From positions 62,001 through 126,000 of the forward strand of contig NZ_JABEQN010000010.1 of the NCBI RefSeq assembly GCF_014174165.1: a stretch of DNA of 64,000 nucleotides, in the 5' to 3' direction. Source of the stretch: Gluconacetobacter dulcium (GTDB lineage: Bacteria; Pseudomonadota; Alphaproteobacteria; Acetobacterales; Acetobacteraceae). Positions 48,242-57,622 of the stretch are shown here, piece after piece. The notes below the pieces were generated by a model that saw nothing but the letters and a program-made list of their open reading frames with translations, did no database searches and was not told the origin of the DNA. The number at the start of each line of letters is the position of its first letter. Positions within the stretch are counted from its first letter, which is position 1. A program made the translations under genes and the position numbers.

Positions 48242-50290
48242 TCAAAGATCCTTGCACAGCCGCAGCGCGTCATAGAGCGCGGCATGAATGTTGCGCGCCG
48301 CCACCGCATCGCCGATGCGGAACAGCGCATAATCGCCCATTTCGATCCGCCCCATCACCGGCTGGGGCCGCCCGGCGATCAGCGCATGCGCGTCGGTCTG
48401 CCCGGCATTGGCCGAGCCCGCTTTCAGCGCGTCATAAAGCGTCGTATCCGGCACCCCGCCGCGATCGACCACGATGTGATCGACCACCCGCTCCTCTTCC
48501 GTGCCCGTCATGGTGTTGCGCAGCACGGCAACCAGACGGTTCCCCTCGCGCCAGGTCTCGGTCAGTTCCACGTTCGGCGTCGTCACCACGTTCAGCCGAT
48601 AGAATTCGCGCAGATGCACCGGCTGGTTGGTGGTGCCGACCTCCTGCGCCACCAGCCGGTCATGCGTCGCCAGTTCGACCAGGCAACCGCGCGTCGCCAG
48701 CAGTTCGGCCACCGAGGCGGCATTGTGCTGGCCCATCTCGTCGAACAGCAGCACGCTACCCGACGGCGCGACCCGCCCCGCCAGCACGTCGCGCGTGGTG
48801 CAGTGCAGGTCGCTGCCCGGATCGTCCCCCAGGATCGCATCGCCCCCCGTCGCCAGAATCACGACATCCGGCGCGCACAGCAGGATATCGGCCATCGTGG
48901 CCTCACACCCCAGCCGCAGATCGACACCCAGCTTGCGCACCTGCCCGTCCAGCCAGCGCACGATGCCCGACAGCGCCTCGCGCCACGTCGCGCGAACGGC
49001 CAGGTTCACCTGTCCACCGGTACGGTCGTCGCGCTCGAACACCGTCACGGAATGGCCGCGCAGGGCACAGACCCGCGCCGCTTCCAGTCCCGCCACCCCG
49101 GCCCCGACAATGACGACGCGCCGCGCCGTTCCGGCGGGCGGGATCTCGTGCGGCATCGTCGCCTCGCGGCCCGTCGCCGCGTTCTGCAGGCACAGCGCGT
49201 CGCCGCCGACATAGATCCGGTCGATGCAGTAACCCGCACCCACACATTGCCGGATATCGTCCTCTCGCCCATCCGCGAGCTTGCGCACCAGATGCGGGTC
49301 CGCGATATGCGCGCGCGTCATCGCCACCATGTCGATATGGCCTTCCGCCACCGCGCGCGCCGCCGTCGCCAGGTCGGTGATCCGCTGGGCATGGAAGACG
49401 GGCACATCCACCGCCCGCTTGACCGCGCTGGCCAGGCCGAGAAAAGGCGCGACGGGAAAAGCCATGTTAGGCAGCGACACCGCGTGCGCCATCTCGTCGC
49501 GCGCCTGGCCGCCGATCACGTTGACAAAGTCGATCAGGCCCCGCCCCGCATAGGTCTCGGCGATCGCGATGCATTCATCCTGCGTCAGGCCGCCCTTCAG
49601 CATTTCGTCGCCCGACATGCGCATGCCGACCACATAATCGTCGCCGACCGCCTCGCGGATCGCACTCAGCACCTCGATCCCGAAACGCATCCGGTGCTCC
49701 AGGCTGCCGCCATAGGCGTCGCTCCGGTGATTCACCCCCGGGCTCCAGAACTGGTCCAGCAGATGCCCGTGCGCGCCCGAGATTTCCAGCCCGTCCAGCC
49801 CGCCTTCGCGGCAGCGCCGCGCCGCGGCGGCGAACGCGCGCACCACGCGGGCGATATCCTCCGGCTCCATCTCCTTCGGAATCGACCGCGACGCCGGCTC
49901 GCGCCGGACCGATGGCCCGATCACCGGCAGCCACGCATCGGTATCCCAGCGGGTGCGGCGGCCCATATGGGTCAACTGGACCATCAGCCGGGCACCATGG
50001 TCATGCACCCGGTCCGCGAACTGGCGGAAATACGGGATCACGCTGTCGTCGGACACCGCGATCTGGCTCCACGGCGTGGCCGGGCTATCCACCTCGACCG
50101 ACGACGACCCGCCGAACATGGTCAGCCCGATACCGCCCCTGGCCTTCTCGGCATGATAAAGCTGGTAGCGTTCCTGCGGCTTGCCATCGACACCGTAACC
50201 CGGCGCGTGGCTGGTGCTCATCACCCGGTTGCGAATGACCATCGACTTGATGCGCAACGGCTTCAAGAGAGCATCGGCGTGGGGAATCAT
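48242..50290 (-). CDS. dgcA: Dimethylglycine demethylase flavoprotein DgcA
   Basis: A 682-residue old-yellow-enzyme/dienoyl-CoA-reductase-like protein: N-terminal FMN TIM barrel (LTHMGRRTRWD, GLEISGAHGHLLDQFWSP), an iron-sulfur cysteine cluster (CVGAGYCIDRIY ... ALCLQN) and C-terminal FAD/NAD domains (VVIVGAGVAGLEAARV). This architecture and the dgcB-etf neighbours identify the dimethylglycine demethylation protein, which yields sarcosine and formaldehyde. Trimethylamine dehydrogenase-like enzymes are relatives. Confidence 0.94.
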   Translation of the reverse strand: MIPHADALLKPLRIKSMVIRNRVMSTSHAPGYGVDGKPQERYQLYHAEKARGGIGLTMFGGSSSVEVDSPATPWSQIAVSDDSVIPYFRQFADRVHDHGARLMVQLTHMGRRTRWDTDAWLPVIGPSVRREPASRSIPKEMEPEDIARVVRAFAAAARRCREGGLDGLEISGAHGHLLDQFWSPGVNHRSDAYGGSLEHRMRFGIEVLSAIREAVGDDYVVGMRMSGDEMLKGGLTQDECIAIAETYAGRGLIDFVNVIGGQARDEMAHAVSLPNMAFPVAPFLGLASAVKRAVDVPVFHAQRITDLATAARAVAEGHIDMVAMTRAHIADPHLVRKLADGREDDIRQCVGAGYCIDRIYVGGDALCLQNAATGREATMPHEIPPAGTARRVVIVGAGVAGLEAARVCALRGHSVTVFERDDRTGGQVNLAVRATWREALSGIVRWLDGQVRKLGVDLRLGCEATMADILLCAPDVVILATGGDAILGDDPGSDLHCTTRDVLAGRVAPSGSVLLFDEMGQHNAASVAELLATRGCLVELATHDRLVAQEVGTTNQPVHLREFYRLNVVTTPNVELTETWREGNRLVAVLRNTMTGTEEERVVDHIVVDRGGVPDTTLYDALKAGSANAGQTDAHALIAGRPQPVMGRIEMGDYALFRIGDAVAARNIHAALYDALRLCKDL

Positions 50291-50300
50291 GGTCGTTCCT

Positions 50301-51266
50301 CTAACGTGCCTGCCGCTGACGTTCCTGGCGCGGCGCGTAGCCGAACCGGTTGCGAAAGGCAGTCGAAAAATGGGTCAGGGACATGAAGCCGCAGGCAATG
50401 CCGACATCGGTCACCGACATGCTGGTCTGGCGCAGCAGGCGCCGCGCGCGTTCCAGCCGCGCCGCCGCCAGATAGGCGGCCGGCGTCGCCCCGGTATGCG
50501 CCCGGAACAGGCGTTCAAGCTGGCGTTCCGACAGGCCGGCGGCACTGGCGATCTCGCCGACGCTCAGCTTCTGGTCGATACGGCTTTCCATCAACTGCAC
50601 CGCCCGCCCCAGTGACGGCGGCAGAGGGTCCAGCGCGATCACGGGCTGCGCCTCGCTGCCCGTCCGATCCCGCGCCAGCAGAAACTGCATCGCGATCTCG
50701 CGTGCCCGCGCCGGGCCGACATGCGCGGCGACGATCCGCAACATCATGTCCAGCGGCACCGCCCCGCCCGTGCAGGTCATCCGGTCGCGATCGATCACGA
50801 ACAATTCGTCCACGATATCGATCTCGGGAAATTCCTCGCGGATCGCTCCCAGATTTTCCCAATGGATCGCACAGCGATAGCCACGCAGCAGCCCGGCTTC
50901 GGCCAAAGCGAACGTACCGGTGCACAACGCCCCGATCACGATCCGCTGCCGCGCCACCCGCCGCAGCGCCACCCGCAACGCCTCGCTGGTCGCAGCACGG
51001 ACATCAATCCCGCCGCACACGAACAGCACGTCCAGGTCCGCGCCATCCCCCAGCGCCCCGGTCGGATGCAGCGCCAGCCCGTTGCTCGCCTCGACCGGCG
51101 CCCCGTCCAGGCTCAGCACCTGCCAGGCATAATCGTCCCGGCCGGTCACCCGGTTGGCCATGCGCAGGGCCTCGATCGCGTTGCTGACCGCGATCATCGA
51201 ATAGGTCTTCAGCGTCAGAAACCCGAAGCGGCGCAGGCTGGCCAGGTCGCTGGCGCGTGATGCCAT
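50301..51266 (-). CDS. GlxA-type AraC regulator (DJ-1/PfpI plus HTH), copy 2
   Basis: A 321-residue GlxA-family regulator: DJ-1-like domain with GALCTGTFALAEAGLL, then HTH motifs GEIASAAGLSERQLERLF and VTDVGIACGFMSLTHFSTAF. It lies between gbcB and dgcA on the same strand, four bases after gbcB, so it seems to be co-transcribed with the genes it controls. This is the closest positional match to GbdR, the glycine betaine/dimethylglycine-sensing activator of Pseudomonas. It differs clearly from copy 1. Confidence 0.9.
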   Translation of the reverse strand: MASRASDLASLRRFGFLTLKTYSMIAVSNAIEALRMANRVTGRDDYAWQVLSLDGAPVEASNGLALHPTGALGDGADLDVLFVCGGIDVRAATSEALRVALRRVARQRIVIGALCTGTFALAEAGLLRGYRCAIHWENLGAIREEFPEIDIVDELFVIDRDRMTCTGGAVPLDMMLRIVAAHVGPARAREIAMQFLLARDRTGSEAQPVIALDPLPPSLGRAVQLMESRIDQKLSVGEIASAAGLSERQLERLFRAHTGATPAAYLAAARLERARRLLRQTSMSVTDVGIACGFMSLTHFSTAFRNRFGYAPRQERQRQAR

Positions 51267-51270
51267 CGGT

Positions 51271-52383
51271 CTAACGCTCGATCACAAGGTCGCTGGTGGG
51301 GCGCGCGCAGCAGATCAGGATCATGCCCTGATCGATCTCGCGCTGACGGATGCCGCCGTCATGCTGCATGTCCACCGTCCCCGACACCAGCTTGCACTTG
51401 CAGGTCCCGCACATGCCCTTGGCACAGGATGCCGGCAGGCGCATGCCCGCCGCCCGCGCGGCGGAGAGTACGAACGTGTCCGCGCCACATTCGATCTCGC
51501 GCCGGCTGCGCGTGAAACTGACCTTGTGCCGCGCCGCATCCAGCGCCTCGATCTGCGCTGGAATGTCGGGCTCCTCCGCCGCCAGCACGCCGAAATCGAA
51601 GCTCTCTTCGTGAAAATGCGCCATGTCCAGTCCGGCCTGCCCGACCAGGGCGCGAACCGATGCCCGGTATCCTTCCGGTCCACAAACGAAAACATGACGG
51701 TCGCACAGGTCCGGCACCTCACGCGCCAGCAATGCGGCGTCAAGCCGACCCATCGCGCCCGGCCAGCGGTTCTGCGGCGTGTCGCGCTCGCAGATCGACC
51801 GCACGCGGAACGACGGCGCCTGCTCCGCCATCCACGCCAGTTCCCGCGCGAAGATCAGGTCTTCGGGCGAACGGGCGGAATGCAGAAACACCGCGTCCAC
51901 GTCAAAGCGCGTGTCGATCAGGTTCCGCGCCATCGACATCACCGGCGTGATCCCGCTTCCCGCGGAGAGAAAGAGATATTTCTCCGGCGCGGCATCACGG
52001 GGCGGGTCCAGCGTAAAATCGCCCATCGGGCCTAGCGCCGCGATGTCCATCCCCGGTCGCAGATGGTCGTGCAGCCAGTTGGAAACCGGCCCGCCGGGCA
52101 CGCGCTTGACCGTGATCGCCACGGAATCCGGCCGGCTCGGCGACGAGGACAGGGTATAGCAGCGATGGATTTCCGCACCGTCGATCCTGACGGTAAACGT
52201 CATGAACTGACCGGGCGTGTAGCGGAACCGCCTGGGCTGGGCCGCCGTCAGGATAAAGGTCGCAACATCGTGGGTCTGCCGCCGCACGGCGCGGCAGACC
52301 AGCACGTCATCACTTTCGGGGTCCCAGAAGGGGGGCGGATCACGATCGCTCATCTGCATCCTGCACGCTGGCGTTTCATCCAT
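51271..52383 (-). CDS. gbcB: Glycine betaine monooxygenase reductase subunit
   Basis: About 370 residues: an FAD/NAD ferredoxin-reductase module (RCYTLSSSPSRPDSVAITVK, LFLSAGSGITPVMSMAR) and a C-terminal plant-type [2Fe-2S] ferredoxin (CAKGMCGTCKCKLV ... CC). It passes electrons from NADH to the GbcA Rieske oxygenase. The start at 52383 overlaps the gbcA stop by one base (TGATG); ATGs at 52359 and 52353 are alternatives. Confidence 0.93.
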   Translation of the reverse strand: MDETPACRMQMSDRDPPPFWDPESDDVLVCRAVRRQTHDVATFILTAAQPRRFRYTPGQFMTFTVRIDGAEIHRCYTLSSSPSRPDSVAITVKRVPGGPVSNWLHDHLRPGMDIAALGPMGDFTLDPPRDAAPEKYLFLSAGSGITPVMSMARNLIDTRFDVDAVFLHSARSPEDLIFARELAWMAEQAPSFRVRSICERDTPQNRWPGAMGRLDAALLAREVPDLCDRHVFVCGPEGYRASVRALVGQAGLDMAHFHEESFDFGVLAAEEPDIPAQIEALDAARHKVSFTRSRREIECGADTFVLSAARAAGMRLPASCAKGMCGTCKCKLVSGTVDMQHDGGIRQREIDQGMILICCARPTSDLVIER

Positions 52384-53639
52384 CAACCCAGATGCACCTT
52401 GAGACGCGCGCAGTACCACTCCATGAATTTCTCCACGAGTCCTTCGGTATGCGGCGAATAGGGGCCGGGGATATAGGCAGGGTCGCTCACCCCGCGCTGC
52501 GTCATTTCCACCAGATCGGCATCCTGCCGGTTGGTGGCGTTCCATACGCCGGTCAGGTTTTCCAGATCGTAATCCACACCCTCGACCGCGTTCTTGTGGA
52601 CCAGCCATTTGGTACGCACCAGCGTGCGTCCTTCGTCAAGCGGAATGACCGAAAAGGTCACGACATGGTCGCCCATGAAATGGTGCCACGAATTGGGCTG
52701 GGTCCAGAAATGCAGGCCACCCGCCGCCTTGTCGCGCAGCGCGCCCAGCGGCAGCCGGCAGGCCGCCATCGTGTCCATCGTCTGGCTCTCGCCCGAACCG
52801 TCCAGCGGCAGCCGCTCGGTCCGGAAGCCGGTGGGCCGGTCCTCCAGATGCTCGATCAGGCGCGACGGCAATCCCCCCGCTTCCCACCGTTCATGCGATG
52901 TCCGGCGCAATGTCGCGTAGCGTTCCGCCTGCTCCAGTTCCTCCGCGCCCAGTTCCTCGGGCGCGAAGCCGAATCCGTAGGCGAAGAGGGGAATGGTCAG
53001 TTCCGGGTGGTTGGGCATGCAATGGTAGCACTCGCGGTTATTCTCCAGCACGAGCTTCCAGTTGCCGTATTCGATCAGGTCCGCCGTATGGGCAACGCGC
53101 GTGTTCTTCAGGTCATGCGGCGCCAGATAGGGCTCCATCTGGCCGATCACGTCGTCGATATCGTCCGGCGGATCGTCGGAGAGGCAGACGAACAGCAGCC
53201 CGGCCATCGAGCGCAGCGCGACGGGACGCAGCCCCAGGCACGCATGATCGAACCCTTCGCCCATATGTTCGGCGAATTTCAGCGTCCCATCCAGCCCATA
53301 GGTCCAGGCGTGATAGGGACAGACCAGATTCCCGACGATGGCCGGCCCCGGCGGCAGCAGGCGCGCGCCGCGATGGCGGCAGACATTATGGAAGGCCCGG
53401 ATCTGCTCGTCGTCGCCCCGCACGATCACGACCGAGGATTTGCCGATATCGACGGCCAGGGCGTCGCCGGCCTCCGGCACCTCGCATTCCACGGCCACAT
53501 AAAGCCAGTGGCGATGGAAGATCGCGTCCATGTCCGCCGCGAAGACCTCAGGCGAGGTATAGAACGCGCTCTCCAGCGCATGCCGTGGTCGCCGACGGGC
53601 GACCAGTTCGCGAATGGCGGCGATATCGTAGTTCGTCAT
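52383..53639 (-). CDS. gbcA: Glycine betaine monooxygenase oxygenase subunit (Rieske)
   Basis: A 418-residue Rieske non-haem iron oxygenase. The [2Fe-2S] ligands are C87, H89, C107 and H110 (CRHRG ... CPYHAW). The catalytic-domain iron histidines are in NRECYHCMPNHPEL. It demethylates glycine betaine to dimethylglycine with release of formaldehyde. Stachydrine and carnitine oxygenases are relatives, but the dgc and sox genes alongside favour glycine betaine. It heads the gbcA-gbcB-regulator-dgc-etf run. Confidence 0.93.
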   Translation of the reverse strand: MTNYDIAAIRELVARRRPRHALESAFYTSPEVFAADMDAIFHRHWLYVAVECEVPEAGDALAVDIGKSSVVIVRGDDEQIRAFHNVCRHRGARLLPPGPAIVGNLVCPYHAWTYGLDGTLKFAEHMGEGFDHACLGLRPVALRSMAGLLFVCLSDDPPDDIDDVIGQMEPYLAPHDLKNTRVAHTADLIEYGNWKLVLENNRECYHCMPNHPELTIPLFAYGFGFAPEELGAEELEQAERYATLRRTSHERWEAGGLPSRLIEHLEDRPTGFRTERLPLDGSGESQTMDTMAACRLPLGALRDKAAGGLHFWTQPNSWHHFMGDHVVTFSVIPLDEGRTLVRTKWLVHKNAVEGVDYDLENLTGVWNATNRQDADLVEMTQRGVSDPAYIPGPYSPHTEGLVEKFMEWYCARLKVHLG

Positions 53640-53770
53640 GGCACAACGGTCTCCAGCGGAGGACGAGACGGATATATGGAGCAGACCCGGCCCGTTCGAT
53701 CGGGGCCTCGACGATGACGTTACGATATCGATATACTATGGCACTTTTCAATTCGCGCCATGAATTTCCG

Positions 53771-54313
53771 CTATATCGCCAGACTCGCAAAAGTGATGCC
53801 CCGCGCCACCTCGCGGATGCCGTTCTCGGCATAGGCGACGAAGGACCGCCAGACCTCGATATGGAAGCGATGCGGCGCCGTCCGCCAGAAAACGGCATCG
53901 GCCTTCTCCAGCACCGAGCGCGTGGCCATACCGACGGGAAAGGCGTGTTCCGCGAAATCCAGCGGGCAGAGCCCCGACAGAATCCGCGCCGCCCACGGCC
54001 CTTCCAACGTCAGCGTCACATTGCGGTCGGAAACCCCGACCAGACTGTGCGGCACGGCACCCAGAGCCGCCTCGATCCCCGCCGGATCGTCGGCCTGCGG
54101 CAGAAGCAGCAGCTCGAACGGCCCCAGCCGCAGGGCCGTGCCGCCCGCCCCGGTGGCGGCACGCAGCAGCGCGGGCGCGTCGTCCAGCCCCAGCAGCCTT
54201 CCGGCCGCCTGAAGCGCGGGCGCCCGTCCCTGCAACACGTAACGCGGCGACTGGCGTTCACGGACCAGCGCGGTATCGGGGGCGATCATCCCCTCCGCCA
54301 TCGACCTAGCCAT
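53771..54313 (-). CDS. soxG: Sarcosine oxidase gamma subunit
   Basis: A 180-residue SoxG-family subunit of heterotetrameric sarcosine oxidase (RYVLQGRAPALQAAGRLLG, SVLEKADAVFWRTAPHRFHIEVWRSF is its typical C-terminal part). It overlaps soxA by eight bases and ends the soxBDAG operon. The 131-base gap that follows probably carries the gbcA promoter. Confidence 0.9.
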   Translation of the reverse strand: MARSMAEGMIAPDTALVRERQSPRYVLQGRAPALQAAGRLLGLDDAPALLRAATGAGGTALRLGPFELLLLPQADDPAGIEAALGAVPHSLVGVSDRNVTLTLEGPWAARILSGLCPLDFAEHAFPVGMATRSVLEKADAVFWRTAPHRFHIEVWRSFVAYAENGIREVARGITFASLAI

Positions 54314-57300
54314 TCACACGCACTCCTTCGGTATCATAGAAGACAGGGTTGACGATGCTCACCTTGATCGCGGCGCCGTCGATCGCGGGCGCATACAGCG
54401 TCTCGCCCATGCGATCGCGGCCCCCCTTGACCATGGCGATGGCGATCGACCGGCCCAGTGCCGGACTGTAATAGGACGAGGTGACATGCCCGTCGGCCGA
54501 CACCGGCGCCGGCGCTTCGGGCGCGCGCACAAGCTGCATGCCTTCCTCCAGCACCGTCCGCGGGTCGTCGGTCAGCAGGCCGACCATCTGCGGCCGGTCG
54601 GGCGCGTTCAGCGCCGGCAGGGCCAGGGCGCGCTTGCCGATGAAATCCGGCTTGGCCTTGCTGACCGCCCAGCCGCAGCCGACATCGCCGGGCGTCATGG
54701 TGCCGTCAGTTTCCTGACCTACGATCAGATAGCCCTTTTCGGCACGCAGAACGTGCATCGCCTCGGTGCCGTACGGCGTCAGCCCGTGCGGGCTGCCCGC
54801 CGCCCAGATCCGCTCCCACACCGCACCCATCCGCCCGGACGGAACGTTGATCTCGAACCCCACCTCGCCGGTAAAGCTGACCCGGAACAGCCGCATCGGC
54901 ACGCCGCCGATCGTCCCTTCCTTCAGCCCCATGTGCGGCAGCGCCTCGGCCGAGATGTCCATGCCGTCCACCAGCGGCGCCAGAATCTCGCGCGCCTTCG
55001 GTCCCTGAAGCGCGATGACGCCCCATTCCTCGGTGATCGAGGTCAGCCAGACATCCAGATCCGCCCATTCGGTCTGGAGATAATCCTCCATCATGTTCAG
55101 CACGCCGGCCGCGCCGCCGGTGGTCGTGGTGACATGGAACCGGTCGGCGGCGATCCGCCCGACCACCCCGTCGTCATAGACGAAGCCGTTATCCCGGCAG
55201 ACCAGACCATAGCGGCACTTGCCGACACCCAGCTTGGTCCAGGCATTGATATAGAAACGGTTCATGAACTCGGCGGCATCGGGGCCGACGACCTCGATCT
55301 TGCCCAGCGTCGAGGCATCGAAGATCCCCGCCGCCGTCCGGACCGCGCTGCATTCCCGCGTCACGGCGGCATGCATGTCCTCCCCGCCGCGCGGGAAATA
55401 GCGGGCGCGGCGCCACAACCCGACATCCTCGAACACCGCCCCCTGGGCGCGTGCCCAGCCATCGGCCGGCGCCAGCCGCAGCGGGTCGAACTGGTCGCCC
55501 CGCGCATGCGCGGCAAAGGCTCCGAACGTAACGGGCGTATAAGGCGGCCGAAACGTCGTCAGCCCCACCCGCTGCGGCGCGCGCCCCAGTTCCTTGGACG
55601 CGATTCCCAGCGCATTGACGTTCGAGCTCTTGCCCTGGTCCGTCGCCATGCCGGTGGTGGTGTAGCGCTTGATATGCTCGATGGACTGGAATCCCTCGCG
55701 CACCGCCAGCTTCACGTCCTTGGCCGTCACATCGTTCTGGAAATCGACGAAGGCCAGCGCCAGGCTACCCAGGCCGCGACGCGGCAGCGCACCCGCGAAC
55801 CCGCCCGCTCCCGGCGCGTCGGCGTCCGTCACGCGCGGCGCCGGCCGCTCCGCATCCCCGCCGCCGGCCGCCTTCGCCGCCGCGAGGCCGGCCGCCGCGC
55901 CGTCATCCAGCACGTCCTGCAAGGCGAAGAGACCACGGCACGATCCGGCGGAGCGCAGGCGCTCGACGGACCGATCCGGCAGATAGACACCCAGCACCTC
56001 GTCGAAACGCATCGTGCCGCGCGCCTGGCTGTGGATGTGCAGGCTCGGGGTGAAACCACCCGCCATCAGCACGCAGTCGCAGACGAAGCGCTGCCCCTTG
56101 CCGACGCGCCCGTTGTCCGCCACCGGCGCCAGTTCGACACTCCTGACCCGCAGGTTGCCGTTCGCCTTCTGAATGGTCGTGGACGGCAGGACGACGATGC
56201 CGCGGGCTTTCGCTTCCGCGACGACCGGCGCATCCGGATTGGCGCGCAGATCGGCGATCGCGGCGATCCGCACCCCGGCTTCGGCCAGTTCGATGGCCAC
56301 GCGATAGGCGGAATCGTCCGCCGTCACGATCACCGCGCACTTGCCGGGAAGCACGCCGTAGCGGTTGAGGTAGGTACGCGCCGCCGTCGCCAGCAGGATA
56401 CCGGGCCGGTCATTGCCCTCGAACACCAGCGGCCGCTCCAGCGCACCCGCCGTAACCACCACTTCGGCCGCCCGCACCTGCCAGATCCGCTCGCGCGGCA
56501 TCGCCGGATCGGGGGTCGCGAGATGCTCGGTCAGGCGCTGGTTGAGCGCCACCATATTGTGCGGCCCATAATTGAAGGCCGTGCAGCGGGTCATCACCTG
56601 CACGTTGGGCAGCGCCTTCAACTCGGCACCGGCCTTGGCCACCCATTCGGCGGCGGAAAGCCCGTCGATCCGGCTATGGGCGTCGGACAGCAGGGTGCCG
56701 CCCAGCTCCGGCGTCTCGTCGCACAGGATGACGCGCGCGCCCGTCCGGCCCGCGGCCAGCGCCGCCGTCAGGCCCGCCGGGCCGCCGCCGATCACCAGCA
56801 CGTCGCAATGGGCGTAGTGCAGCGCATAATGATCCGGGTCCGGCGCGGTCGCGACCTTGCCCAACCCCGCCGCGCGACGGATCACGGGCTCATAGACCTT
56901 GTCCCAGAACCCGCGCGGCCACATGAAGGTCTTGTAGTAGAACCCGGCGGGAAAGAGCGGCGCCAGCCACGTATTGATCGCACCGACATCGAAATTCAGG
57001 CGCGGCCCCCGGTTCTGGCTGACGGTCACCAGACCCTTGTGGATCTCGACCTGGGTCGCCCGCAGGTTGGGCGTATGCCGCGCCCCCTCGCCCACGCCGA
57101 TCAGCGCGTTCGGCTCGTCGGACCCCGCCGAGATCGGACCGCGCGGCCGATGGTATTTGAACGACCGCCCCATGAGATGCTGGCCCTGAGCCAACAGGGC
57201 GGAGGCGACGGTATCGCCCTCATAGCCGCGAATGGTCCGGCCGTCGAAACGGAAGGAGACCGGGCGCGCGGTATCGACCCGCCCACGCCCGGACACGCGG

Positions 57301-57314
57301 AAAGCGCCGCTCAT
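54306..57314 (-). CDS. soxA: Sarcosine oxidase alpha subunit
   Basis: A 1002-residue subunit. The N-terminal ferredoxin-like part (FRFDGRTIRGYEGDTVASALL), an NAD-binding domain (CDVLVIGGGPAGLTAALAAG) and C-terminal glycine-cleavage-T-type folate domains (GKIEVVGPDAAEFMNRFY, GVIALQGPKAREI) are in order. It binds tetrahydrofolate and yields 5,10-methylene-tetrahydrofolate with SoxB. The start at 57314 (MSGAFRVSG) overlaps soxD by four bases; the upstream frame to 57419 is excluded. Confidence 0.95.
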   Translation of the reverse strand: MSGAFRVSGRGRVDTARPVSFRFDGRTIRGYEGDTVASALLAQGQHLMGRSFKYHRPRGPISAGSDEPNALIGVGEGARHTPNLRATQVEIHKGLVTVSQNRGPRLNFDVGAINTWLAPLFPAGFYYKTFMWPRGFWDKVYEPVIRRAAGLGKVATAPDPDHYALHYAHCDVLVIGGGPAGLTAALAAGRTGARVILCDETPELGGTLLSDAHSRIDGLSAAEWVAKAGAELKALPNVQVMTRCTAFNYGPHNMVALNQRLTEHLATPDPAMPRERIWQVRAAEVVVTAGALERPLVFEGNDRPGILLATAARTYLNRYGVLPGKCAVIVTADDSAYRVAIELAEAGVRIAAIADLRANPDAPVVAEAKARGIVVLPSTTIQKANGNLRVRSVELAPVADNGRVGKGQRFVCDCVLMAGGFTPSLHIHSQARGTMRFDEVLGVYLPDRSVERLRSAGSCRGLFALQDVLDDGAAAGLAAAKAAGGGDAERPAPRVTDADAPGAGGFAGALPRRGLGSLALAFVDFQNDVTAKDVKLAVREGFQSIEHIKRYTTTGMATDQGKSSNVNALGIASKELGRAPQRVGLTTFRPPYTPVTFGAFAAHARGDQFDPLRLAPADGWARAQGAVFEDVGLWRRARYFPRGGEDMHAAVTRECSAVRTAAGIFDASTLGKIEVVGPDAAEFMNRFYINAWTKLGVGKCRYGLVCRDNGFVYDDGVVGRIAADRFHVTTTTGGAAGVLNMMEDYLQTEWADLDVWLTSITEEWGVIALQGPKAREILAPLVDGMDISAEALPHMGLKEGTIGGVPMRLFRVSFTGEVGFEINVPSGRMGAVWERIWAAGSPHGLTPYGTEAMHVLRAEKGYLIVGQETDGTMTPGDVGCGWAVSKAKPDFIGKRALALPALNAPDRPQMVGLLTDDPRTVLEEGMQLVRAPEAPAPVSADGHVTSSYYSPALGRSIAIAMVKGGRDRMGETLYAPAIDGAAIKVSIVNPVFYDTEGVRVNG

Positions 57315-57598
57315 GCCGCTTCTCCCTCTTTGATATCGGGCCGTGGCGTGCCCATCTCGTAGGTGGTCAGGATCCGGTCCGTCCGTGTGTCGCGCAATGC
57401 GTTGAAGAAGCGCCCGCAACCATGGGAATGGCGCCAGCGCTCGGCCAGCACGCCCTTGGTATTGTCACGCAGATACAGGAATGCGGCCCATTCCTCCTCG
57501 GTTACGCCGGGGCCGGGGCGGGCGATATGCGCCTCGCCGCCATAAGCGAACTCGATCTCGGCACGCGGGCCGCAATAGGGACATGCGATCAGCAACAT
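57311..57598 (-). CDS. soxD: Sarcosine oxidase delta subunit
   Basis: A 95-residue zinc-binding subunit. Ligands expected in CPYCGPRAEIEF (two Cys), GEAHIARP (His) and HSHGCGRFF are visible. It links alpha and beta subunits. It lies between soxB and soxA in the standard B-D-A-G order. Confidence 0.95.
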   Translation of the reverse strand: MLLIACPYCGPRAEIEFAYGGEAHIARPGPGVTEEEWAAFLYLRDNTKGVLAERWRHSHGCGRFFNALRDTRTDRILTTYEMGTPRPDIKEGEAA

Positions 57599-57622
57599 GA
57601 TCTTTCTCCGTCTGGCGGCACG

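Noticed and set aside
54486-57362. Very long open frame opposite soxA (958 codons), with similar long antisense frames at 46573-49113, 48236-50386, 36549-38159, 14532-16322 and 52392-53717
   Set aside because: The translations are rich in Arg, His, Gln and Pro with no domain, as expected of antisense frames in GC-rich DNA. The opposite strand has clear enzyme motifs.
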